Assembly (NCBI GenBank): GCA_900539655.1 | Contig: UQCR01000094.1 | Coordinates: 1 to 26,429 of the forward strand | From: an uncultured Robinsoniella sp. | GTDB taxonomy: Bacteria; Bacillota; Clostridia; Lachnospirales; Lachnospiraceae | Reading direction: 5' to 3' | Length of the DNA: 26,429 nucleotides | In this document: positions 15,105 through 22,832 of the stretch, one piece after another | Position numbering within the stretch: the first letter of the stretch is position 1 | Layout: each line of letters opens with the position of its first letter | The notes under the pieces: model-generated | Database searches by the model: none | What the model saw: the letters and a program-made list of their open reading frames with translations, nothing else | What the model was told of the DNA's origin: nothing | Position numbers and translations under genes: made by a program

Positions 15105-17132
15105 CTAAGAAATCGTGATTGTTTGATTCAGATTAAAATAATCATCCTGGCACATAACATAAATCTGGTACGTATCTGCTGCCATTTCATTTAATGGAAT
15201 TGGTACAGCATAAACAAAGGATACTTTTGACCTCATCTTAATATCAGAAATATCATATACGTAGGTATGATTTCCACCAGAAAAAATCACCTGGGTATAA
15301 GTATGATTCTGTGCTCTGAACATAAGAATATCCTTTAATAATGACATACTAATCTGCGCTTTTGAATCTTCCTTTAAGTTTCTGAGCGGCTTGTTCACTT
15401 TCTTATCTACCTGTACCGGTGCACGAAGTTCACCCTTCAGATAAGTATCACTGATATTCACCTCTTGCAGACAGCTGTTCAGATTCACCTGTAAGGAATA
15501 ACCCCTGTAAAAGTTATGGTTAATGTAATATTGATTCAGCATCTTTTCCGAATCATAATCAAATTCCATTATCTTTCCATATAATCCCGTCTCGGAGTCT
15601 CCTGAATATGCACTGACAGCAAAGACTCTTTTTTTAGCATAATCCAGCAAATAGTTTGATGTAACAGATGAATATTCACATGGATATATATGGTCCTGTG
15701 TGACAGTCATCTTCTTCGGGTCAATAGTATACAGTTTTACATAAGAACTGCCAGTCGCCTCAAAGTAATCCACTTCTCTGTCCGAATCATTATGGTTGTC
15801 ATAAACCATAACATGGATTGTATCGGGATTGTTATCTATGTCTTCCTCCAGCTGATAGAGGGTATGTGGCTGGTAATGCCATTGTATATCTCCCTCGGGT
15901 TTTAACACCTTATCCTCTAATTCTGTTCCTTTCCAGAATCTGGGATCACCAAGAATCCATTCAATTTCATCTGTTTTCCAGTTAATTTTAACACCAGAAT
16001 GCAAGTTCCTTGGATTCACGATGATTGAATCTGTATCCGGATCATATGAAAAGGTATTCGTGTGTGCCCAATCAGATTTGCTGACATAACCGCTGTCTTC
16101 AAATACTTCCTTTAAGTCCAGTTCCTTTACCAGCTCTCCTGTAGCACGATCATATTCCTGAAGCAAATCCTGAACATAACCTTCTCCGGAATCTGAGAGT
16201 ACCATAAGATTCCCATCCGCTGTCTTTTCCTTTACTTCATGGTGTGAACCGGAAGCAAAGAAATAATCCTGATACACTCTGCCGGTTAAATCAATTTCGT
16301 GAAACTGTGCCGACCTTGGTTTGCCGGCAGTAGGCATCAGTGTATTTTCCGCTTCGATCAGAAAATGTCCGTTAGAAAGAGGATATCCACCAAAAGTTGC
16401 CCCCGGTTTATTTAGCAAATACCATCTGATATCGCCATTTGAATCAAATCCATAGAGATATGGTGTTCCTCCTCCGGTTACAACCATAAGTCCCATAGCT
16501 GATTCTGTTGTCTTTTCTTCTACCTTTACCGCTCCGCGCAAAGCATCCGGAAGGTCTTCCGTCTGGATCTTCAGTGTGTTGGATTTTAACACTTTTCCAT
16601 CTGCATCCAATTCTTCCAAAAGCACTTCATTTTCCATATTTGGATAAAGACCAACAATTGGAATAAGATGATTACTTGCAGCGTCCAGGGTGTCCACAAT
16701 ATCATTTTCTGTTTTTCTGCCTTTTACCGTAACTCTTACAGAAGTACTGTCTTCTCCCGAAAATAAAGCAACTGCAGTTAAAGGTGAATTCTGATATGGA
16801 TCCTGAATAACCAGAGGTTCTTCAAAGGTATATCCTCCATTCTGCAGCTCCTGCTTAATCATCTGGTCTACCCGATATGTAGCCTCTTCAAGGCTCTCTG
16901 TCTTAGGAATATCCGTTGTAATATTTTTCCCGGATTCTTCATTCGCAGCAATTGGCATGGTCTTTTTACCATCCACTTTCACCTTTACATACTGCGGTCC
17001 TTTATCCTTATCGCTCATCCGGGTATTCGTAAACCTGAAATTGGGTTTCGTCATATAAATATAGCCAAAACCACCCAGACAAACCACCACTGCTAAAGCA
17101 GCCGCTCCTATTATTAAAGATTTTTTCTTCAT
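15105..17132 (-). CDS. Aryl-sulfate sulfotransferase paralogue D, membrane-anchored
   Basis: A 675-residue arylsulfotransferase, the closest relative of copy A: same membrane-helix N-terminus (MKKKSLIIGAAALAVVVCLG onward), same FRFTNTRMSDKDKGPQ segment and nearly the same C-terminus (NLNQTITIS against NLNQSITIS). It is predicted to be anchored with its catalytic domain outside. Active-site candidates are His298 in GSHHE, His357 in DWAHTN, Arg375 in NPRNLH and His423 in QPHTLY. Cysteines in YPCEYS and NSCLQE match positions in A and B and could form a disulfide. A GAGGGG site precedes ATG 17132. It lies 14 bases after lipoprotein 2, the same arrangement as the lipoprotein 1-A pair. Confidence 0.9.
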   Translation of the reverse strand: MKKKSLIIGAAALAVVVCLGGFGYIYMTKPNFRFTNTRMSDKDKGPQYVKVKVDGKKTMPIAANEESGKNITTDIPKTESLEEATYRVDQMIKQELQNGGYTFEEPLVIQDPYQNSPLTAVALFSGEDSTSVRVTVKGRKTENDIVDTLDAASNHLIPIVGLYPNMENEVLLEELDADGKVLKSNTLKIQTEDLPDALRGAVKVEEKTTESAMGLMVVTGGGTPYLYGFDSNGDIRWYLLNKPGATFGGYPLSNGHFLIEAENTLMPTAGKPRSAQFHEIDLTGRVYQDYFFASGSHHEVKEKTADGNLMVLSDSGEGYVQDLLQEYDRATGELVKELDLKEVFEDSGYVSKSDWAHTNTFSYDPDTDSIIVNPRNLHSGVKINWKTDEIEWILGDPRFWKGTELEDKVLKPEGDIQWHYQPHTLYQLEEDIDNNPDTIHVMVYDNHNDSDREVDYFEATGSSYVKLYTIDPKKMTVTQDHIYPCEYSSVTSNYLLDYAKKRVFAVSAYSGDSETGLYGKIMEFDYDSEKMLNQYYINHNFYRGYSLQVNLNSCLQEVNISDTYLKGELRAPVQVDKKVNKPLRNLKEDSKAQISMSLLKDILMFRAQNHTYTQVIFSGGNHTYVYDISDIKMRSKVSFVYAVPIPLNEMAADTYQIYVMCQDDYFNLNQTITIS

Positions 17133-17146
17133 TATAATAGTCCCCT

Positions 17147-17785
17147 CTAGAATACCTGAACACTCATGGTGCCCGCTTCAAAAGGATATTCTAACGTTAG
17201 CTGGGTTGCTGCTTCATCTACTTCATAACAGATCCAGCCTTCATTTGTACCAAAATTAAGCTTTGTACCCTGCAGGCGTTTCATTCCCAGATCGCTGATG
17301 AAGGTATCATCCATACGGTTATATTCTTTTCCATTTTCATCGACTAATTTTAATTTTGTAAAATCTATCTCTTCTTTACTGTCTACTTTTTCAAAAATCA
17401 ATTTAATCATGCAGAATTTCATCCCATCTGAAGCCTGCTTATGGTATTCACTGGTGCTGACGTCTGTATACCCCAGCTGTGTGGATACATTTTCCAGTTT
17501 TGTATCTGACATTACATCTTCATAGGTAACTTTCCATCCGCCCTCCTCATATACAGAGTTCTTTTCAGCCGCGCCGCTTCCTGCTTCTGCCCCTGTATTT
17601 TCCGAGCCAGCTTCAGTCTCCTCCGCTTTGGCTGATTCTGTTTTACTCTCTGTTTTCGTTTCTGTCACAGCTTCTGTATGCACGCTGCCTGCCTGTGTCT
17701 CCTTGGCAGAATCATTTCCCTGACATCCGGACAATGCAAAGACAGCAAGTCCCAACGCAACAATATATGGTGCTCTTTTCTTCAT
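17147..17785 (-). CDS. DUF4352-like lipoprotein 2, ASST-associated
   Basis: A 212-residue lipoprotein and the first gene of the four-gene sulfotransferase unit. The signal peptide (KKRAPYIVALGLAVFALSGC) gives lipidated Cys21, followed by a long low-complexity stalk rich in Thr, Glu, Ser, Ala and Gly to about residue 75, then the same single domain as lipoprotein 1 (GGWKVTYEDVMSDTKLEN to LEYPFEAG). Both conserved Cys are present. The frame is open from 17818, but the ATG at 17785 gives the signal peptide and has AGGAGG about 10 bases upstream. The domain resembles DUF4352; this is a tentative assignment. Constant pairing with an ASST gene suggests a common surface function, not demonstrated. 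Confidence 0.8.
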   Translation of the reverse strand: MKKRAPYIVALGLAVFALSGCQGNDSAKETQAGSVHTEAVTETKTESKTESAKAEETEAGSENTGAEAGSGAAEKNSVYEEGGWKVTYEDVMSDTKLENVSTQLGYTDVSTSEYHKQASDGMKFCMIKLIFEKVDSKEEIDFTKLKLVDENGKEYNRMDDTFISDLGMKRLQGTKLNFGTNEGWICYEVDEAATQLTLEYPFEAGTMSVQVF

Positions 17786-17837
17786 GTAGATTACTCCTCC
17801 TATATGTATTATTATCACCTATAATAACCACCAGTTT

Positions 17838-17865
17838 ATTATATTATCAAAGAATTGTGAGTAAA
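17838..17865 (-). promoter_or_regulatory. Promoter of the four-gene sulfotransferase unit
   Basis: On the minus strand TTTACT (17865-17860), 16 bases, then a perfect TATAAT (17843-17838). It precedes the lipoprotein 2 start codon at 17785 by about 50 bases and lies downstream of the mgtA terminator. Confidence 0.5.
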
Positions 17866-17909
17866 ATATGTATTTCAATTTTTTTAATTTTTCCTTACAA
17901 ATCTATTGC

Positions 17910-17971
17910 AAAAATAAGAATAAATAAGAAAGGAGCAGGATACCATGGCAATTACCAGTCCCTGCTCTTTC
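17910..17971 (-). terminator. Intrinsic terminator after mgtA
   Basis: GAAAG-AGCAGG pairs with CCTGCTC-CTTTC (one bulged base) around a loop of about 20 bases, and the minus strand continues into a T-rich run (TTATTTATTCTTATTTTT). It separates mgtA from the sulfotransferase unit. Confidence 0.65.
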
Positions 17972-18035
17972 TATAATAAACACTCTGTTACTTTTAGTCC
18001 GATTTCCTTCATCCATACATTCTTTTAATAATCCT

Positions 18036-20732
18036 CTATAATAATTCCCCATACCTCCGAATATACATCTTTTTCATCATCGTTGCCAATCCCATATAAC
18101 AAACAATAATTGCTGCCAATATAACAAAATACACCGCCGGCAATGCTGAAAGGCCAAGTACGCTGCCTAATCCCGTAAATGGAATTGCGGTTGCAGCCAG
18201 AATTCCTCCCAGGGTCAGAATCGTGACCGGAGCAGATGCATGGCTCTGGATAAATGGAACCTTTGCTGTCCGGATCATATGGATAACCAATGTCTGGCTC
18301 CACATGGATTCAATAAACCAGCCTGCCTGAAATACTGCTATAAATGTGTCCTGCATCTGGGGATCGGTGATCTGATGATACATTAAGCCCCCACTCATGA
18401 GCGGGCAAATTACAAAATACATAATCAGATAAGTTGCAATATCAAATATCGAGCTGGTTGGTCCTATCCACAGCATGAATTTGCTGACAGAAGATGCATC
18501 CCACTTTTTCGGCACAGCAAGGAAATCGCTGTCTACATTATCCCAGGGAATCGCCGTACAGGAAATATCATAGATCAGGTTCAGCAGGATTAAATGGATC
18601 GCTGCCATTGGAAGGAACGGCAGAAATGCACTGGCTGCAAGTACCGAGAACATATTTCCAAAGTTTGAAGAAGCCGTCATTTTTATATATTTGATCATGT
18701 TGGCATAGGTTTTTCTGCCTTCCAGAATACCTTTTTCCAATACCATTAAGTCTTTTTCCAGGAGAATGGTGTCTGCGGATTCCTTGGCAATATCCACTGC
18801 TGTATCCACCGAGATGCCCACATCCGATGCCTTCATGGCTGCCGCATCATTGATCCCGTCTCCCATATACCCTACGGCATGCCCGTTGCCCTGAAGGCTC
18901 TTTACAACTCTTGCCTTCTGAGCAGGAGATAGTTTTGCAAATACCGTTGTCTTTTCTGCTTCTTCTGCCAGCCGGCTGTCATCCATGGCATCCACCTGTG
19001 TTCCTAAAAGGAGATGTTCCGTTGACAAGCCTACCTGTTTACAAATGCAGCATGTAACCTTTTCATTATCCCCGGTCAGGACTTTTACTTGCACCCCATA
19101 TCCGTGGAGTGCTTTTATTGCTGCTGCAGCCGTTTCCTTCGGGGGATCCAGAAATGCCAGATAGCCGATTAAAACCATATCTGCTTCATCTGCCACCGAA
19201 AAAGCACCTTCCGGCGAGGGATTTGTCTTTTGTGCCACCGCTATGACACGCATCCCGGTTTCATTTAATTCTTCTACCTTCGTAAGGATTTTATTGCGCA
19301 TCTGATCTGTAAGCGGTTCTACTTTGCCTTCGTATTCTGCAAATGCAGATACTCTTAGCATCTCCTCTACGGCACCTTTGGTAATCATCTGTGTCTTGCC
19401 ATTTTTATCGGCTAACACCACACTCATCCTGCGTCTTTCGAAATCAAATGGTATCTCATCCACTTTCGTGTAGTTGGACTGTATGCCCTGTAGCTGTGAC
19501 TCTTGCTCCTGCAATTCGTTGGTTCTGTCTATAATTGCAATATCCATCAGGTTTTTAAGCCCTGTCTGATAGTAACTGTTTAAAAATCCATGGCGAAGTA
19601 CCCTGGGATCTTCATTTCCTTCGATGTCAAGATGGTATTCCAGCACTACTTTATCCCTTGTAAGTGTCCCTGTCTTGTCGGTACACAGGATATCGATAGA
19701 ACCCAGATTCTGGATTGCATTCAGATTCTTGATAATGACCTTCTGCCTGGACATGGATACGGCACCTTTTGCCAGACAGGTAGTGACTATCATAGGCAGC
19801 ATTTCCGGCGTCAGTCCTACCGCTACCGAGATGGCAAACAGCGCTGCATCCATCCAGTCATTTTTCGTATATCCATTGATGAAGAATACCACCGGAACCA
19901 TGATCAGCATAAATCGGATCAATACCCAGGAAACCGAGTTCACTCCTTTTTCAAAAGAGGTTTGTGCCGGCTTATCCGAGAGGGATTTTGCCATCTCCCC
20001 CAGCATCGTATCATTTCCAACTGCAACAACAACACCTGACGCACTGCCGCTGATTACATTACTGCCCATAAATGCCAGGTTGGAATAGTCTGTCACTGCA
20101 TCCGTACAGCCGGTTAATTCACTGCATTTCTCTACCGGTTCGCTTTCCCCGGTAAGTGCCGACTGGCTGATAAACAGGTCTTTTGCTGAAATGATCCTGA
20201 TATCAGCAGGTATCATGTCTCCTGCTGAAAGCAGTACTACATCCCCAACAACCACGTCTTCCAGTAGAATCTCTCTTGTTCCTTCTTCCACTCTCTTTAC
20301 GCAGGTAGTAGTCCGTATCATCGCTGATAATCTGGCTGCCGCATTTCCGCTCCTGGTCTCCTGTATAAAACGGAGCAAGCCGGAAATCATCACCATTGTG
20401 GTAATAATAATAACCGTAATAGGATTTTGCTCACCCGGATCCGCAAAAATAATATCAGTAAATACAGAAACAGCTGCCAGTACAAACAAAATTGCTGTAA
20501 AAGGATTGATAAAAGCCCCGCATATTCTTTTAAACAGGGACTCTTTCTGTCCGTGTGTTACAATATTTTTTCCATAGTATTCTTCTGAAAGTTCTAGCTG
20601 TTCATTTGTCATTCCCTCTGATGATGTCTGAAATTCTTCATAAAACTGATTCCATTCAAGAGTTGCTGCATATTTTAATTTGTCGTTCACCGTTTCACGG
20701 CGTACCATATTTTTCATTCTGTTTTTTTTCAT
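18036..20732 (-). CDS. mgtA: P-type Mg2+-importing ATPase
   Basis: An 898-residue P-type ATPase of the magnesium-importing (IIIB) group, bringing Mg2+ into the cell. Visible in order: cation-ATPase N-terminal domain (LEWNQFYEEFQTSSEGMTNEQLELSEEYYG), first membrane pair (FINPFTAILFVLAAVSVFTDII), actuator motif TGES (about 194-197), VGLTPEMLP in the M4 region (about 305-313), phosphorylation motif DKTGTLT with Asp352, then GDGINDAAAMKASDVGISVD in the hinge, and a C-terminal domain with AIPWDNVDSDFL and MWSQTLVIHMIRTAKVPF typical of MgtA/MgtB. The start at 20732 is preferred over the open frame from 20786 because of AAAGGAGGT about 9 bases upstream. An M-box riboswitch lies upstream, which independently supports magnesium as substrate. 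Confidence 0.95.
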   Translation of the reverse strand: MKKNRMKNMVRRETVNDKLKYAATLEWNQFYEEFQTSSEGMTNEQLELSEEYYGKNIVTHGQKESLFKRICGAFINPFTAILFVLAAVSVFTDIIFADPGEQNPITVIIITTMVMISGLLRFIQETRSGNAAARLSAMIRTTTCVKRVEEGTREILLEDVVVGDVVLLSAGDMIPADIRIISAKDLFISQSALTGESEPVEKCSELTGCTDAVTDYSNLAFMGSNVISGSASGVVVAVGNDTMLGEMAKSLSDKPAQTSFEKGVNSVSWVLIRFMLIMVPVVFFINGYTKNDWMDAALFAISVAVGLTPEMLPMIVTTCLAKGAVSMSRQKVIIKNLNAIQNLGSIDILCTDKTGTLTRDKVVLEYHLDIEGNEDPRVLRHGFLNSYYQTGLKNLMDIAIIDRTNELQEQESQLQGIQSNYTKVDEIPFDFERRRMSVVLADKNGKTQMITKGAVEEMLRVSAFAEYEGKVEPLTDQMRNKILTKVEELNETGMRVIAVAQKTNPSPEGAFSVADEADMVLIGYLAFLDPPKETAAAAIKALHGYGVQVKVLTGDNEKVTCCICKQVGLSTEHLLLGTQVDAMDDSRLAEEAEKTTVFAKLSPAQKARVVKSLQGNGHAVGYMGDGINDAAAMKASDVGISVDTAVDIAKESADTILLEKDLMVLEKGILEGRKTYANMIKYIKMTASSNFGNMFSVLAASAFLPFLPMAAIHLILLNLIYDISCTAIPWDNVDSDFLAVPKKWDASSVSKFMLWIGPTSSIFDIATYLIMYFVICPLMSGGLMYHQITDPQMQDTFIAVFQAGWFIESMWSQTLVIHMIRTAKVPFIQSHASAPVTILTLGGILAATAIPFTGLGSVLGLSALPAVYFVILAAIIVCYMGLATMMKKMYIRRYGELL

Positions 20733-20842
20733 TGTCTTATACCTCCTTTTTTTCTTATAACCTTGCAATTTCTTAAAAAAGGGCATAAAAATCCACCGCT
20801 ATTGTTTTATCTACATAGCAGGCATAAATGCAGGGAACAAGT

Positions 20843-21043
20843 TTATCGTCCCACAGGCAAATATATCAAATGTATAAAAACAGCAGCGATGGCAACCGAT
20901 GAAATATTCACGAATCCAAAAATGATATTGTTCTTATATACGAATAACAAAACCATCCTGGAAGCCCAAGAATGGATACCTGATCCACACCCGGCAATCC
21001 GGAACCTCATCTGTGCCCTCTTTGCTGATAACATATTGCTCAT
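20843..21043 (-). CDS. Candidate small membrane protein in the mgtA leader
   Basis: A 66-codon frame with ATG 21043 and GGAGG 5 bases upstream. The C-terminal half is one hydrophobic segment (NNIIFGFVNISSVAIAAVFIHLIYLPVG), enough for one membrane helix. It lies downstream of the M-box terminator and upstream of mgtA, so it would share the riboswitch. It overlaps the 42-codon frame at 20934-21062 in another frame; probably at most one is real. The segment also loosely recalls the last helices of calcium-type P-type ATPases, so it could be a gene remnant. Confidence 0.3.
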   Translation of the reverse strand: MSNMLSAKRAQMRFRIAGCGSGIHSWASRMVLLFVYKNNIIFGFVNISSVAIAAVFIHLIYLPVGR

Positions 21044-21062
21044 GACTGCCTCCACTATCCAT
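20934..21062 (-). CDS. Candidate leader peptide (42 residues) between M-box and mgtA
   Basis: ATG 21062 is preceded by a strong AAGGAGGT about 8 bases upstream, just after the riboswitch terminator. The predicted 42-residue product begins MDSGGSHEQYVISKEG and ends GFQDGFVIRI, is hydrophilic and matches no family I recognise. The ribosome site is as good as that of mgtA. It overlaps the 66-codon frame at 20843-21043. Confidence 0.35.
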   Translation of the reverse strand: MDSGGSHEQYVISKEGTDEVPDCRVWIRYPFLGFQDGFVIRI

Positions 21063-21087
21063 TCTTACCACCTCCTTCATTTTTCAT

Positions 21088-21126
21088 AAAAAAATCCCGT
21101 ACCAAAGGGCAAACTATGGTATGGGA
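21088..21126 (-). terminator. Riboswitch-controlled intrinsic terminator
   Basis: On the minus strand CCC-A-TACC pairs with GGTA-C-GGG (one mismatch) and seven T residues follow. It lies about 50 bases after the M-box core and about 355 bases before the mgtA start codon, the normal place for an expression platform in which Mg2+ binding favours termination. Confidence 0.75.
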
Positions 21127-21176
21127 ATTATACATTCTACTTCAGCCATATTAAATAATTAATATAGAAACTGCCA

Positions 21177-21321
21177 CCGTTTGAGCTTTAGTATCACAGG
21201 GCGATGAAATTGTATTATGCTGCACCTTGTTTTTCGATGCGGCCTGTTCAAACCAACTCATGATGTCTCCATCATTTCGCGGCAACAATCCGTATCCCTG
21301 TGGTAACCTTACCTACCGGAA
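21177..21321 (-). ncRNA. M-box (ykoK leader) Mg2+ riboswitch
   Basis: Read on the minus strand, the conserved blocks of the class appear in order: GGTAGGTAAGGTTACC, GGGATACGGATTGTTGCCGC, GATGGAGACATC, GGTTTGAACAGGC, CATCG followed by CAAGGTG, and finally GTGATACTAAAGCTCAAACG. These align block by block with the B. subtilis mgtE M-box as I remember it (TTAGGTGAGGC, GGAGATACGCTGCTGCC, TCAACAG, AAGGTGA, GTGCTAAAGCTC). The 5' CCG and 3' CGG can close P1. Its position 5' of mgtA, with a promoter before and a terminator after, fits Mg2+-dependent transcription attenuation. Confidence 0.9.
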
Positions 21322-21337
21322 CTATTTAATTTTCTTC

Positions 21338-21366
21338 AGTGTACACCCCTGCGAGGTGTTTGTCAA
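21338..21366 (-). promoter_or_regulatory. Promoter of the M-box-mgtA transcript
   Basis: On the minus strand a perfect TTGACA (21366-21361), 17 bases, then TACACT (21343-21338). Transcription would start about 10 bases before the riboswitch. The spacer holds an imperfect ACACC...GGTGT dyad that could bind a protein. Confidence 0.7.
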
Positions 21367-21419
21367 GGCTAACTTTTTATTTTTTTATCTGGCAATGATC
21401 GAATGTTACAATCTATTTA

Positions 21420-22832
21420 TCAGCCTTCATCAAGACTTTTTCCATTGGTTTCGATGACCCTTTTATACCAGTAAAATGATTTCTTCTTATATCGTTCTAA
21501 TGTCCCGCTTCCATCATCGTTACGGTCTACATAGATAAAACCATAGCGTTTTTTCAATTCTGCTGTTGAAGCACTAACCAGATCAATACACCCCCAGGTT
21601 GTATAACCCATTACAGGGACACCATCTTCTATTGCTTCTTCTACCTGTTTTAAATGGTCCCTCAGATAATCGATGCGGTAATCATCTTCTACGGTTTTAT
21701 TTCCATCTTTCCCCGTCACCAGCTTATCCACTGCGCCAAGTCCGTTTTCAACAATAAAAAGCGGTTTCTGGTAGCGGTCGTAAAAGGTATTTAATACATA
21801 GCGCAGACCCTTGGGATCTATCTGCCATCCCCATTCGCTTTCTTTTAATAAGGGGTTTCTGACTCCTCCAAGAAGGTTTCCCTTGCCTGCTTCCCCCAGG
21901 CTTTTATCTGCAGTTTCACAAATGCTCATATAATAGCTGAAGGATATGAAATCTACGGTATTTTTCAGAAGCTTACGTTCTTCCTCTGTGATCTTGATCT
22001 CAATTCCATGCTCTCTGAAATACCGGTTCATATAACCCGGATAAGCTCCCCGCACATGTACGTCCGCAAAAAACATGTTCATATGGTCTTTTTCCATTAC
22101 AGCAATTACATCATCCGGATTCGGTGTCAATGGATATATTGGCATACTAAGTACCATACAGCCGATTTTAAAATCCGGATTGATGGCATGTCCGATTTTT
22201 ACCGCTGAGGCACTTGCTACAAATTCATGATGCACTGCCTGAAATAATTGGGACTGTGTCAGCTTTTCTTTTGGTGTCGGTATGCCACCGCTTAAGAAAG
22301 GTTCATGCAGAATGGAATTTATTTCGTTAAAGGTAAGCCAATACGTTACTTTCTCTTTATACCGCTGAAATACGCAGGTAACATATTTTTCATAGAAGCC
22401 GATCATTTTCGGATTGATCCAGCCATCATATTCTTCCGCCAGATAGAGCGGCGTCTCATAGTGGGACAGGGTAACCAGTGGTTCCATGCCGTATTTGCGG
22501 CACTCATCAAACAGGTCATCATAGAATTTAAGCCCTGCCTCGTTTGGCTGTTCTTCATCGCCCTTTGGAAAAATACGGCTCCAGGCAATGGATGTCCGAA
22601 ATACTTTAAATCCCATTTCTGCAAACAGTTTCATATCTTCTTTGTATCTGTGGTAAAAATCTATGCCCACTAACTTCATGTTATCAGCAGTTGGTTCTTT
22701 TGTTCTTGGACCTGTAATCCCACGCGGTGTCACATCCTGTATGCTAAGGCCTTTTCCGTCTGCCAGATATGCACCTTCGCACTGGTTTGCCGCAACTGCG
22801 CCTCCCCATAAAAAATTCTCCGGAAATCCCAT
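21420..22832 (-). CDS. 6-phospho-beta-glucosidase, GH family 1
   Basis: A 470-residue glycoside hydrolase family 1 enzyme of normal length that cleaves 6-phospho-beta-glucosides in the cytoplasm. The N-terminal signature is FLWGGAVAANQCEGAY. The acid/base Glu170 is in TFNEIN and the nucleophile Glu362 is in FIVENG. The loop SASTAELKKRYGFIYVD (about 420-436) has the Ser, Lys and Tyr that bind the 6-phosphate in this subgroup, distinguishing it from plain beta-glucosidases. Its ATG directly abuts the stop of the ROK kinase gene, with the AGGAGG site inside the kinase coding region, so the two are probably translationally coupled: the kinase would make the phospho-glucoside that this enzyme splits. 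It is the last gene of the operon; no terminator is evident before the mgtA promoter. Confidence 0.92.
   Translation of the reverse strand: MGFPENFLWGGAVAANQCEGAYLADGKGLSIQDVTPRGITGPRTKEPTADNMKLVGIDFYHRYKEDMKLFAEMGFKVFRTSIAWSRIFPKGDEEQPNEAGLKFYDDLFDECRKYGMEPLVTLSHYETPLYLAEEYDGWINPKMIGFYEKYVTCVFQRYKEKVTYWLTFNEINSILHEPFLSGGIPTPKEKLTQSQLFQAVHHEFVASASAVKIGHAINPDFKIGCMVLSMPIYPLTPNPDDVIAVMEKDHMNMFFADVHVRGAYPGYMNRYFREHGIEIKITEEERKLLKNTVDFISFSYYMSICETADKSLGEAGKGNLLGGVRNPLLKESEWGWQIDPKGLRYVLNTFYDRYQKPLFIVENGLGAVDKLVTGKDGNKTVEDDYRIDYLRDHLKQVEEAIEDGVPVMGYTTWGCIDLVSASTAELKKRYGFIYVDRNDDGSGTLERYKKKSFYWYKRVIETNGKSLDEG

Noticed and set aside
7957..17132. Sulfatase or other beta-propeller enzyme as an alternative for the four large genes
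   Set aside because: No sulfatase C/S-x-P-x-R motif is present, while the N-terminal beta-domain, the HH, W-x-H-x-N, Arg and Q-H/QPH motifs fit the arylsulfotransferase family in all four.
19590..20088. Plus-strand open frames of about 150 codons inside mgtA
   Set aside because: They are antisense to a well-supported P-type ATPase gene and their products are low-quality, Cys/His-rich shadow sequences.
21227..21457. Plus-strand open frame across the M-box
   Set aside because: It runs antisense to the riboswitch and into the end of the GH1 gene; the conserved RNA blocks explain the sequence better.
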